Notes: generated from the sequence alone by a model not told the origin. DNA of 64,000 nt from Comamonadaceae bacterium (GCA_027488215.1 JAIYCB010000012.1:62001-126000), one strand, 5' to 3'. Positions 24,478-32,113 are shown, counted from the stretch's first letter. Numbers and translations: made by a program.

Positions 24478-25711
24478 GGCTTTCCAGGGGTTGGGTCAGG
24501 CGGGCACGCTCAGCCAGCGCCAACAGGCACAGCTGGCCGCTGACTGTGATGGCGAGGAAGGCGTCGGGGGAATACAGCAGCGAAAAGCCGAAGTTGTAGG
24601 CCCCGAAGGCACTGTTGAGCACCAGCTTTAAGGCGTTGGAGGTGGCTTTGTCGCCCGCCTTCTTGGCTTGCAGGCGGCGCTCGATCAAGCGGCCATAGAT
24701 GGCATGGAACTGCGCCTCCTCCAAGTGGGTCGGCGTGCAGTCGGGGTGCATGATGATGTGCGGGTACAACGAGGCCACGTCATAGCTCACGCCGCTGAAG
24801 CGGCAGGCGCTGTCTTTGGTGTGCACGCCTCCCAGTCCAAACGCCGCCTCCAGCCCGTCTTCTTCGGATAAGCGGATCAGCTCCGGCCAGGGACGGCTCA
24901 GCGGCTGGCGCACCCCGTCCACCACCGTGAACTCGGTGCCGTCGATCGCGTCGGCGATTCGCTCCGCTTGTGTGCCCTGAATGCCTGACCTCACCCAATC
25001 GGGCACGAAGAAGGTGAATGCGCAGTTGCGCATGCGTTGCGCTGCCGCCTTGATGTCGGCCAGTTCGACCTCCGGGTTGGCCCGCAGGTACTCGGTGACG
25101 ATGATGGTGGCGGCCACGTTGGCGGCGGTTTTCTTTGTCAGGCCGGGCAAATCGAACATGTGCTCCAACACCAGCCGGGCCTGCACGTCCCCCTCCACCG
25201 CATGGCGCAAGGTCTCGGTGGCCACCAGATCGTGCTCCAGGTAGCGGATCACTTCGGGCAGCTGGGCGTCGGTGATGGGCTGATGCGGATCGAACGGCAA
25301 ATCGACGATGGCCAGCCCTAGCCTTCCTTCGTAGTCCTTGAGCCGCCCCCGGGGCGTGTAGTGCATCAGGTCCAGCTCGTTGAAGTTGCACCGGTCAACC
25401 CCGTAGCTGCTGGCCACCTGCCAGGCGGGCGCTTTGGTCGTGATGATGTCCTGCGACAACTGGTGCAGGTATACGGGTTCGGCGCCGTTGAGCGCGGCGT
25501 TCAAGATGTAGCTGTCAAAACCGGAGTTGTTGTAGCCGCACAGCTCCCGGCCACCGCCCAGGCGCTGGTCGATTTCGGCGGCGGTGTCAGGGTCCAGCGG
25601 AGCCTCGATCACCACATGCTCGGGCGGCTGTCCTGGCGCCTTGATGCCCAAGATGGTGCGGTTGACGGCGATTTCCAGGTCGTAGACTAGACGGATGTCA
25701 GGCTGCTGCAT
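24464..25711 (-). CDS. N-terminal part of family B-type DNA polymerase (exonuclease, motifs A and B)
   Basis: A 415-aa product from ATG at 25711 (MQQPDIRLVYDLEI), with GGAGGTGG just upstream. Proofreading motifs: D11-L-E13 (Exo I), NNSGFD 61-66 (Exo II) and Y157-x3-D161 (Exo III). Polymerase motif A is YDVASLYPHII (D311, SLYP 314-317); motif B is LKLVLNSAFGAY (K362, N366, S367). The frame stops (TAA) about 45 residues after motif B, before motif C, which is encoded by the next gene. A one-base deletion in the C4 run near the end, or +1 slipping at CCC-C, would join the two. Full-length family B enzymes need both parts. Confidence 0.82.
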   Translation of the reverse strand: MQQPDIRLVYDLEIAVNRTILGIKAPGQPPEHVVIEAPLDPDTAAEIDQRLGGGRELCGYNNSGFDSYILNAALNGAEPVYLHQLSQDIITTKAPAWQVASSYGVDRCNFNELDLMHYTPRGRLKDYEGRLGLAIVDLPFDPHQPITDAQLPEVIRYLEHDLVATETLRHAVEGDVQARLVLEHMFDLPGLTKKTAANVAATIIVTEYLRANPEVELADIKAAAQRMRNCAFTFFVPDWVRSGIQGTQAERIADAIDGTEFTVVDGVRQPLSRPWPELIRLSEEDGLEAAFGLGGVHTKDSACRFSGVSYDVASLYPHIIMHPDCTPTHLEEAQFHAIYGRLIERRLQAKKAGDKATSNALKLVLNSAFGAYNFGFSLLYSPDAFLAITVSGQLCLLALAERARLTQPLESHAHV

Positions 25712-26558
25712 GGGCCACCTCCGCTTTGTTGAAACGATGACGGATGTCCAGCGCGTCCAGAATGGCCCGCTCGCTGTCTTGCTTGGCCTCCAATGCACGA
25801 AGCGCCATGAGGTCGAGCCCGACGTCGGCCACCAGGTTGACGATCGAAACCGTCTTGGTCTGGCCCGAGCGCACCAGACGGGCGTTGAACTGGGCTCGTT
25901 GCGCCCAGTCAAAGGAATGGGTGTGCCAAACCACGGTGCGTGAGCTGCCATGCTGCAGGTTGATGCCGTGCCCCATGGCGCTGGGCGCGGCCAGCAACAC
26001 CGGGATGCGGTCGGCGTTCCAGTCGGCGATCAGGCGGGCGCGTTCGCCCGGTGGCGTGCTGCCGACAAAGGCTTGCGCCTGGCCACGCAAACGGCGCAGC
26101 AAGGCCTCCACCTCGGCGCGGTAGAACACCGCCACCAGCACCGGCCCCTGTGTGCCTTCGATCAGGTTTTGCAGCGCGTCCATGCGGGCGCTTGAAAGCA
26201 TGTGGGCGTGGCTGTCGCCCTCCCCGGCATAGACCAGGCCCGAGGTCAGTTGGCGCAAGATGGCCAGGAAGGCGCCTTCGGACTGCGCCTGGCGTACCTT
26301 GCCGCCAGGCAACTCCACCTCGTTGGTGGCCAGAAAACGCTGGATGCGCTGCCGGTGAGCGTCGTCCCATGCAAAGGGGTGCACGCTGTGCAAGGGCTCA
26401 GGAATGCCTTTGGTGGCGTCTTCCAGTTTGATCGCCACCGCATGCTTGGCCAGTTCGTCGCGGATGCACTTTTCAGTCTGGTGGTTTTTGGGGCGCCAAG
26501 AATACTCGGTGACCTGCACAAAGTGCCGGTTGCGCCAGGCGAAGAATTCTTTGCTCAT
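25698..26558 (-). CDS. SNF2-type helicase, C-terminal RecA-like lobe
   Basis: A 286-aa protein. Late helicase motifs are present: VLVAVFYRAEVEALLRRL (motif IV region), SAMGHGINLQHG (motif V) and AQFNARLVRSGQTKTV (motif VI with arginine fingers). The N-terminal ATPase lobe is in the upstream gene, whose stop overlaps this start as ATGA, with GGTGGGGAG eight bases before the ATG. The two ORFs together (about 469 aa) equal one phage SNF2 helicase. It is placed with the polymerase and ssDNA-binding genes, so it acts in phage replication or recombination. Confidence 0.83.
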   Translation of the reverse strand: MSKEFFAWRNRHFVQVTEYSWRPKNHQTEKCIRDELAKHAVAIKLEDATKGIPEPLHSVHPFAWDDAHRQRIQRFLATNEVELPGGKVRQAQSEGAFLAILRQLTSGLVYAGEGDSHAHMLSSARMDALQNLIEGTQGPVLVAVFYRAEVEALLRRLRGQAQAFVGSTPPGERARLIADWNADRIPVLLAAPSAMGHGINLQHGSSRTVVWHTHSFDWAQRAQFNARLVRSGQTKTVSIVNLVADVGLDLMALRALEAKQDSERAILDALDIRHRFNKAEVAHAAA

Positions 26559-27106
26559 TGCCAGAACTCCCCACCTTTGGAAACGATGCGCCCAGGCGAC
26601 CAGCAGTCGATCGGGCCGTTGGGGGTTGGCGTGCCTGAGAGCAGCCAGGTCGGCACATGCTCGGCCACCACATGCAGGGCCATGGTTCGGGTGGCGGTAG
26701 CGTTCTTGAAGAACTGGGACTCATCGACCACGATGCGGCGCACGGGCATGACGCTGCGGCGCTGGACCTCATGGGCAAACTTGATCAGGGTATCGGGGGT
26801 GCAGGTGACCACGTCGGCGCGGCCGTCAAACCACAGGCGGGCACGGTTGGCGCCGGAGTGATGGTGAGCTAGGTCAAAAGTCAGGTGTTGGGTGTGGCTC
26901 CACGCCTCGGCTTCGGTGGGCCAGACGGTGTCCAAGATTATTGCGGGCGCCACCAGCAAGGTGCGGCGCGACTGTTGGGCCATGGCCGTCAACGTAGTGA
27001 TGGTTTTGCCGCTGCCGGGTTGAGCGCCAAGTAGCTGGAAATCGTGGGTAGTCAAGATTTTGGCGGCTTTGCGTTGCCATTGGCGAAGTTGATCGGGTGT
27101 GTGCAT
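26555..27106 (-). CDS. SNF2-type helicase, N-terminal ATPase lobe
   Basis: A 183-aa protein. LRQWQRKAAKIL is the Q-motif region, GAQPGSGKTITTLT is Walker A (motif I), RRTLLVAPAIILD is motif Ia, RRIVVDESQFF is the DExx-type motif II and PTWLLSGTPTPNG is motif III. It ends within the linker after motif III (IVSKGGEFWQ). Motifs IV-VI are in the downstream gene. ATP hydrolysis would need both proteins to associate. Confidence 0.83.
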   Translation of the reverse strand: MHTPDQLRQWQRKAAKILTTHDFQLLGAQPGSGKTITTLTAMAQQSRRTLLVAPAIILDTVWPTEAEAWSHTQHLTFDLAHHHSGANRARLWFDGRADVVTCTPDTLIKFAHEVQRRSVMPVRRIVVDESQFFKNATATRTMALHVVAEHVPTWLLSGTPTPNGPIDCWSPGRIVSKGGEFWQ

Positions 27107-27159
27107 TTGCGTGAGTCCTGTTCAGTGAAAAAGGGGCGGCTTCCACCGCCCCACCGAAC

Positions 27160-27792
27160 TCAGGCTGCTTCGCCTGTGCCGTCGTTGAAGCGCAGACGGC
27201 TGCGGTCGATGCGCTGCACATTGGCCCCTGCTCCGCTGCCACGCTCGATCTTGGTCTCGCCCTTTTTGATAAGCCAGATACGACCCAGGCTCAAACCCAC
27301 GCCTTGCGACTGGTTGCTGTACCCGTAGGCGCTGATTTGCAAGACAACGTGATCGCCGCCATTGATTTCTGACGGATCGATTTCGGTCTCATTAGGCCCC
27401 CAGACACACTGCGGCTGGTACGCCGTCTTGGCGCGGATCACCATGCCGCCTGGCACGCGAAACGCCGGATGTTTGAAGGCGAATTCCCCGGCATGGTTTT
27501 TCTCGTTGGAGTCGCGCAGTGGGTTATGGGCTCCTGGCGGAAGTTGTGGGCTGCGGAAGGTTTCCACACACGCAGAACTGACCAGCTCTTCGAGCTTTTT
27601 TTGGTCCTCAGGGTCGCTGATCAACACCAAGGTGTTGTATTTCCCGCCGGACTTGTCATCCGGGGTCACGATGGAGGGGTAAGCCAGCACGCCAAGCACT
27701 TCGACCGGTGCCAGTGCGGCGGTGGGCGCGGCTGCGGCGGACGCGGTGCGTTGAGCGGGGGAAATAGAAGACTTGAAAGCAGATGTAGCCAT
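27160..27792 (-). CDS. DUF2815 single-stranded DNA-binding protein
   Basis: A 210-aa protein. After an Ala-rich N-terminus comes VLGVLAYPSIVTPDDKSGGKYNTLVLIS, then PLRDSNEKNHAG, FKHPAFRVPGGMVIRAKTAY, and EINGGDHVVLQISAYGYSNQSQGVGLSLGRIWLIKKGE. This is the DUF2815 pattern, an OB-fold phage ssDNA-binding family related to T7 gp2.5 in role. The gene pairs with DUF2800 and polymerase genes in many phages. An Ala-rich stretch precedes the conserved core. Confidence 0.85.
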   Translation of the reverse strand: MATSAFKSSISPAQRTASAAAAPTAALAPVEVLGVLAYPSIVTPDDKSGGKYNTLVLISDPEDQKKLEELVSSACVETFRSPQLPPGAHNPLRDSNEKNHAGEFAFKHPAFRVPGGMVIRAKTAYQPQCVWGPNETEIDPSEINGGDHVVLQISAYGYSNQSQGVGLSLGRIWLIKKGETKIERGSGAGANVQRIDRSRLRFNDGTGEAA

Positions 27793-27938
27793 TTTGCAAT
27801 TCCTTTAAAGGTTGAAATTGCCACCGCCGAAATGGAGGGGCGGTTATGGATTGAATACATGAAAACGTGACGCGGCACCTGAACGGCATCACACTTCACT
27901 GGTCAATGACGTGCCACTTCCCTCTGGCGCAACGCATA

Positions 27939-27978
27939 GAAAACCCAACTCGATTTGCACTTTGTGAACTCTGGGTTT
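27939..27978 (-). terminator. Possible weak terminator after the DUF2800 gene
   Basis: AAACCCA and TGGGTTT arms flank a 23-nt loop, followed by only a short T-rich stretch. The 190-bp gap 27793-27985 holds no credible gene. The call is weak. Confidence 0.25.
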
Positions 27979-27985
27979 CGACGCG

Positions 27986-28699
27986 TCACACCCTTCGGTG
28001 GGCAGGGCAAACCGCTTTTGCTGGGCACCATTGGCAAGCCTCATCACTGGGTGTGGGTTCAACTGAAGGGGCATCAGTAAGGCGTGCGCGTTCGCCTGCG
28101 TACCGCGAGAAGTCACGCAAGGTGTCAACTGTCGTTTCCCACAGTGCAGCACGGTTGCCGTAGACAGGAGGTTGAAAAACGGCCAGCAGTACGCGGCGCG
28201 GCGTGAACTTCAGAAGGGCTTCAGCCCCAACGGCGTAAGCCAGCAACTGGTCGTTGAATTCGACCTCCACCCTGCCCCGTCCTGTTTTGAGGTCTCCGAT
28301 TAGCAGCGTGCCTGTAGATGGATCGGCGGAAATCAGGTCGGCGGTTCCCCAAAAATCTGTGCGCCCGATGACAGCGCCGGGATCAACTCGCGTCTCCGTC
28401 AAGAATTCAACTAGGTTGTGCTGCTGCATGGCAGTTCGGGCAGCCACTTCGGCTTGATTGACAATTTGCTGCGCGCGAGCCTGGCTAACGTCAAACTTCG
28501 CAAGCAGTTCGATCTCTTCCTTTGTGAAGTCGTGTTGATTCAGTAATCTGCGCTCGAACACCGCGTGCATCAAGGTACCTGCCGCTGCAGCAGGTCCGCT
28601 TGGCCTCGGGGGCAATAGCTCAGTCAGTGAGATGGAGGCTGGACACCTAAGCCAGCGATGGGCGCTGGATGGCCCCAGCCTGGCATGAGCGTCCCCCAT
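27986..28699 (-). CDS. DUF2800 nuclease, RecB/Cas4-like with Fe-S cysteines
   Basis: A 237-aa protein. The start MGDAHARLGPSSAHRWLRCPAS holds the first Cys of a probable Fe-S cluster; the others are in CQWCPAKAVCPAH at the C-terminus. The PD-(D/E)XK core is GTADLISADPSTGTLLIGDLKTG, with Asp and Asp-x-Lys. In phages DUF2800 is encoded beside DUF2815, consistent with a recombination exonuclease partnered with an ssDNA-binding protein. Start and upstream stop overlap (TGATG). Confidence 0.87.
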   Translation of the reverse strand: MGDAHARLGPSSAHRWLRCPASISLTELLPPRPSGPAAAAGTLMHAVFERRLLNQHDFTKEEIELLAKFDVSQARAQQIVNQAEVAARTAMQQHNLVEFLTETRVDPGAVIGRTDFWGTADLISADPSTGTLLIGDLKTGRGRVEVEFNDQLLAYAVGAEALLKFTPRRVLLAVFQPPVYGNRAALWETTVDTLRDFSRYAGERARLTDAPSVEPTPSDEACQWCPAKAVCPAHRRV

Positions 28700-29043
28700 C
28701 AGTCGATCAGGCTGTAAACGTCTTTGGCCAACCAGTAGCTGGCGTTGGTAAGTACATACCGGGGTTTGATCTGAGCCTGATAGGCTAGGCGGTCAAAATC
28801 GGCAGGCTCTACTCCGATGATCCTGGCCGCATCGTCGGTGCACACCAGTCGATCGGGTGGCAATCGTGTATTCATGGTGCTAAGCAACATGACACGGTTA
28901 AGAAAACTCTCCCCTGCCTTTTTGGCAATGGGGTCACGTACCAGTAAAGAATCCCGAAGGAAGCGCAACGAGGGGTGGAGTTCCAGCGGATCGGCGATTT
29001 TTCTCATGTGCTGATTCTTCATTGGCACTTGTGACGTGACCAC
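28699..29043 (-). CDS. Unknown phage protein, up to 114 aa (may be the 3' part of the gene upstream)
   Basis: The frame starts with GTG at 29043; ATGs at 29022 and 29007 are alternatives. The conserved-looking part is HPSLRFLRDSLLVRDPIAKKAGESFLNRV followed by RLVCTDDAARIIGVEPADFDRLAYQ, which looks like a helix-turn-helix. It overlaps the 3' end of the 282-aa ORF by up to 110 bp in another frame. In that overlap this frame has a much higher share of G/C at third positions, so it is the one likely coding. Either an overlapping start or a +1 frameshift from the upstream gene explains it. Confidence 0.6.
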   Translation of the reverse strand: MVTSQVPMKNQHMRKIADPLELHPSLRFLRDSLLVRDPIAKKAGESFLNRVMLLSTMNTRLPPDRLVCTDDAARIIGVEPADFDRLAYQAQIKPRYVLTNASYWLAKDVYSLID

Positions 29044-29782
29044 CTCTACGCGTCACAGTGCAAAAGTTTTCCAACTTGTAATGAACCGTTTGCCTCGAAG
29101 ACGGCAGTAACATGGGCAAAACGGCGGTAAGGTACTTCTCGCTGATCTCCACCAAATTTGTTGCGGGTGCACTGTCGATCCGTGTGTAGTTGGCTTGCAT
29201 GATGGCATCCATGAAGTCACGCGCCAAGGACTGATCCTTACGAATCGTGTCTTTGCTTCGGTTGGTGGAGCCAAAAATGGAAGCCACCATTTCGTTTTCA
29301 TGGCGTCGCAATGCTTCCATGCTCATGGTCGAAAACAGGGGCAAGGCGTATTCCCAGTTTCTTGAGAATTGAACGCGGTCCAACCCATGCCGTAGCAGGC
29401 CCATCATTTTTGAAAACACCAAGGGATCGATTTCACCTGCGTTGCGAGTTTCACTGAGTTCAGTTTTCGCATTGCTGATCATCCGGTCGGCACGCAAGGC
29501 TTGCTTGGCTCGGTGGGCATCGGCCCCCACCACCCAGTCACTTTCCTCAACGCACGATTGGCTTGCGAGAGCCAACGCCACTTCAGTCATTGGGGCCAGA
29601 TGCTGCAAGCAGTTGGCCACTACCAATACCGGTTTCGGATTGGATTTGTAATTTGCCGGATATGCATGCGTATAAAGGGTGTCGGTTAGCTTCCACTCGC
29701 GGGTATGCAAACCGTCAGGCGTGACAACGCGATCGGTCATGATGACCGTTTGCGTTTCGCGACTGACTGGTCCGACACCCAT
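28934..29782 (-). CDS. Unknown phage early protein, 282-aa frame
   Basis: Starts MGVGPVSRETQTVIMTDRVVTPDG. Central parts (VADVALALASQS-like, here EVALALASQSCVEESDWVVGAD; FSKMMGLLRHGLDRVQFSRNWEYALPLFSTMSMEALRRHENEM) are helical and soluble. The last 35 codons (from about HVTSANEES) have low G/C at third positions and odd composition, suggesting the natural frame changes near 29040. No family recognised. It lies in the early operon between the 189-aa gene and the DUF2800 nuclease. Confidence 0.6.
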   Translation of the reverse strand: MGVGPVSRETQTVIMTDRVVTPDGLHTREWKLTDTLYTHAYPANYKSNPKPVLVVANCLQHLAPMTEVALALASQSCVEESDWVVGADAHRAKQALRADRMISNAKTELSETRNAGEIDPLVFSKMMGLLRHGLDRVQFSRNWEYALPLFSTMSMEALRRHENEMVASIFGSTNRSKDTIRKDQSLARDFMDAIMQANYTRIDSAPATNLVEISEKYLTAVLPMLLPSSRQTVHYKLENFCTVTRRGGHVTSANEESAHEKNRRSAGTPPLVALPSGFFTGT

Positions 29783-29806
29783 GACTGATCGCTCGATGCC
29801 TGTAGC

Positions 29807-30376
29807 TCAGTCCAGGTTTACGTTATGAAGGGCAACAAGGAGTTCTTGCACACGCTCCGCGTCTCCTGCTGTCATGTGATCTGCTACCCAGATACATCCT
29901 GGCAATGCGTTGGCTGCAGCAACGGCCACCTTCTTCAACTTTTCAAGCTGGTTCAATACAGGCTCGGCAATCTCTGCACTAAGTTGCTCATGCCGCCGAA
30001 GGTGTTCTTTGGGTGTGAGGCCACTCACCACGATTTCTCGCGGCTGGTGGATCACTAGTGATAAGTGATTGCGAGCATTAGTTGTTAAGTCAGTGTGAAT
30101 TTGCTCTGGTTTCTGCACTGACAAATTGACTCCGGTGGCGCATGAAAACGCCACTACATCAAAGCGTTTGGCATCAGCGATCCAAAATCGGCCACGGACC
30201 AGACGAATAACATCCGAGCGTCGCAGTTGCTCTTTATGTGACCGCAGAAAGTTGTGCATTGCCCACTTGCCAGATTTCAGCCGAAGTTGTGGATATTTGT
30301 CTGTAAATCCATCCCAGACATCACTGGCGTTGTGCCACTCTTGCAGTTGATAGTGGTTGTTTTGTTGAGCAAGCAT
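29807..30376 (-). CDS. Unknown phage early protein, 189 aa
   Basis: First gene of the leftward operon, with AGGAGAATCGA before the ATG at 30376. The N-terminal half (DVWDGFTDKYPQLRLKSGKWAMHNFLRSHKEQLRRSDVIRLVRGRFWIAD) resembles DNA-binding domains found in phage proteins. The C-terminal half is helical. A regulator or replication accessory is possible, but no function is assigned. Confidence 0.65.
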   Translation of the reverse strand: MLAQQNNHYQLQEWHNASDVWDGFTDKYPQLRLKSGKWAMHNFLRSHKEQLRRSDVIRLVRGRFWIADAKRFDVVAFSCATGVNLSVQKPEQIHTDLTTNARNHLSLVIHQPREIVVSGLTPKEHLRRHEQLSAEIAEPVLNQLEKLKKVAVAAANALPGCIWVADHMTAGDAERVQELLVALHNVNLD

Positions 30377-30390
30377 TCGATTCTCCTATC

Positions 30391-30522
30391 GGGAATTCCC
30401 ACGTAGTTCACGTTGGTTGATGTTGGGAATTCTGCGAGACGATCGAAGGTGCAAAAGTGCAAATGCACCGTTTGCACCGCTTGCACTCGGTCTTGCACTA
30501 GGTTGTGCACTTCGGGATGCAC
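30391..30522. promoter_or_regulatory. Early control region with GTGCA/TGCAC repeats and a GGGAATTCCC palindrome
   Basis: Between 30449 and 30522 the core TGCA occurs eight times: GTGCAAA at 30449 and 30457, then TGCAC-type copies at 30463, 30471, 30480, 30492, 30504 and 30517 (plus strand). Copies on the right are 12 bp apart, others 9. The palindrome GGGAATTCCC is at 30391-30400 and a GGGAATTC copy is at 30425. All lie upstream of the replication operon's first gene and after the terminator at 30525, so the early promoter must be here. A TTGCAC could serve as -35, but no good -10 was found. Confidence 0.5.
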
Positions 30523-30524
30523 AT

Positions 30525-30555
30525 AAAAAAAAGGGGCATATTTGGCCCCTTTTTT
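30525..30555. terminator. Bidirectional intrinsic terminator
   Basis: GGGGC pairs with GCCCC around a 7-nt loop; eight A precede and six T follow, so it can act in both directions. On the minus strand it ends the 457-aa gene transcript. It separates that gene from the early operon. Confidence 0.8.
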
Positions 30556-30633
30556 ATACTTATTTACTCTTTAAAAGTATGACAACAAGAAGGACCATCG
30601 TCCGAGATGGTGCAATCGAACCTGACTGCACAA

Positions 30634-30681
30634 GATCAGCAGGTTGTTGTAGAGGTTGTTGTTGGTGTCGCACTGCTGATC
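30634..30681. repeat. 9-bp inverted repeat downstream of the 457-aa gene
   Basis: GATCAGCAG (30634-30642) and CTGCTGATC (30673-30681) are exact reverse complements with 30 bp between, which are GTT-rich. A smaller CCATC/GATGG hairpin is nearby. The stretch 30556-30699 shows no gene; it may hold the 3' structure of the 457-aa mRNA or a small RNA. Confidence 0.35.
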
Positions 30682-30699
30682 GATGATCAACACGCCCTC

Positions 30700-32073
30700 T
30701 CACTTTTTTTCGTCTTCGTCGGGTTGCTGAGGTGAGGCGACGGTCATGGGCGGGCGCATCAATCCAATTAATTTATTGGCTAAGGCGAACTTTTCATCAA
30801 TGTTTCTTTCCTTGGCGCGGTACAAATTGGCCAAGGTTCGCTCAAAGTTCTCGACCAAACTCGTTTGCCCCCGATAGTCGGGGTGCTTGTTCGCAGTTAT
30901 CTTGCCTTGAATGAACCACAGCAAACCAGCAATAACCGTTATGTAAGCACGCTCGTCACGATCAGAAAGAGCAGTTTCTTGCTCTATGTCGATAGGCCGT
31001 GTTTGCCATACAGAGCCTGTAATCGATGTGATTGCGGTTACTTTATTGGCTGCTTTTGATTGTTCACCCGGAAACGTCGCTTCAGGGATGGGCTCATTTT
31101 TTAAAGCCTCAAAGTCGGGTAGATGCTCTCGCGGCCATCCAAAGGTGACAAATTCTCGGCCTTCGAACAGTTCATCGTAGAGTTCGATATTCTTGTTAAA
31201 AATAATATTCAGTCCGGCAAGCACATTGTCCAGTGCTCGCACTTCGTCATGCTCATTGCGGTACTTGGTCATACGTCCATGCGCATCGTGGCCGTAGATG
31301 CCAAATTTTTCAATCGCTGTTTTTACAAGACCAGTGTTAGCACGACCGGTAAAAATCAGTCGTCCCACTGTGATCATGTCGTGCCGAAATAGCGCTCCAC
31401 GTATTTCAAGCCGATGAAAGGTTTCCACCCAGCGCTCTTCGTCTGAGGTTCTGAACTTTGGAACATGAGCTTCAGGCCAGCCAAGTCCGTATAGCGGATC
31501 TTCTTCCTGATACCAATCCAAATAATCTTGGGGCGGTGGATTTCTTTCGTGCAACAGGTCGATTGAGAGCCCCGTTAAAGCATTCACGGTTTCTTGTGAG
31601 TCGGCGCTGTAGCGCACAAATCCTTTACCAGGAACCTTTTTCCACACCCCACTTCTCTCTACCTCCAAAGCAATCGAAGTGTGGGGCAAAGGCTCTTTCC
31701 GATTGAGGAGCTGGTGAATGTTCACAAAAACAGGGCGAAGTTCTTTTTCAATGCCCACCAAATCAGGCACCAGGTATCTTGGCCAACCATAAAGGTCACC
31801 GCCCTCTTGGATACATTGCTCTAAAGTCCACTGTTTTGGCCCAAAAGGATCGTTGTATCTCGCGTAGGCGTCCAAATAACACAGCGCTTGCAAAACATCT
31901 TCCTCGAACCCGGAATTAAGTTCCGGCCCTTTGGCGCTTATCGTGAAAATGCCGTGACGTTCAATCGCTGTTTGCAATACGTCATATTTGACATCATGCA
32001 TAACCAGCAAATCGAACAATGTGTCAAAACTCGAGTTAAGGTGGTTGTCGCTAGTGTCGGCGGCGCTGGTCAT
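30700..32073 (-). CDS. Unknown 457-aa protein with three GWP repeats
   Basis: The protein has three diverged units of about 100-110 aa, each ending in a GWP signature: LYGWPRYLVPD (96-104), LGWPEAHVPKF (197-207) and FGWPREHLPDF (311-321). Each unit is preceded by an acidic helix of the type EEVxAL-x-x-L. Residues 376-440 form a separate helical region (YITVIAGLLWFIQGKITANKHPDY), followed by ANKLIGLM and an acidic tail. It is transcribed alone between the integrase/excisionase and the early operon, its start overlaps a dyad (32078-32113), and it is more AT-rich than the structural genes. A lysogeny-expressed cargo or regulator is an inference only. Confidence 0.7.
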   Translation of the reverse strand: MTSAADTSDNHLNSSFDTLFDLLVMHDVKYDVLQTAIERHGIFTISAKGPELNSGFEEDVLQALCYLDAYARYNDPFGPKQWTLEQCIQEGGDLYGWPRYLVPDLVGIEKELRPVFVNIHQLLNRKEPLPHTSIALEVERSGVWKKVPGKGFVRYSADSQETVNALTGLSIDLLHERNPPPQDYLDWYQEEDPLYGLGWPEAHVPKFRTSDEERWVETFHRLEIRGALFRHDMITVGRLIFTGRANTGLVKTAIEKFGIYGHDAHGRMTKYRNEHDEVRALDNVLAGLNIIFNKNIELYDELFEGREFVTFGWPREHLPDFEALKNEPIPEATFPGEQSKAANKVTAITSITGSVWQTRPIDIEQETALSDRDERAYITVIAGLLWFIQGKITANKHPDYRGQTSLVENFERTLANLYRAKERNIDEKFALANKLIGLMRPPMTVASPQQPDEDEKK

Positions 32074-32077
32074 AGTG

Positions 32078-32113
32078 TTGGTAATAATGAAATTTCGTCT
32101 TGATAATAACCAA
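32078..32113. promoter_or_regulatory. Inverted repeat (operator candidate) at the 457-aa gene start
   Basis: TTGGTAATAAT (32078-32088) and ATAATAACCAA (32103-32113) are inverted with two mismatches and a 14-bp spacer. The dyad begins 4 bp from the start codon on the minus strand and lies in the 150-bp divergent gap shared with the excisionase-like gene. It could be bound by a repressor controlling either gene. Confidence 0.4.

Noticed and set aside
30277-30522. Minus-strand GTG-started ORF with V-Q/V-H repeats
   Set aside because: It overlaps the 189-aa gene in another frame and its repeats are better explained as the GTGCA array; no ribosome binding site was seen.
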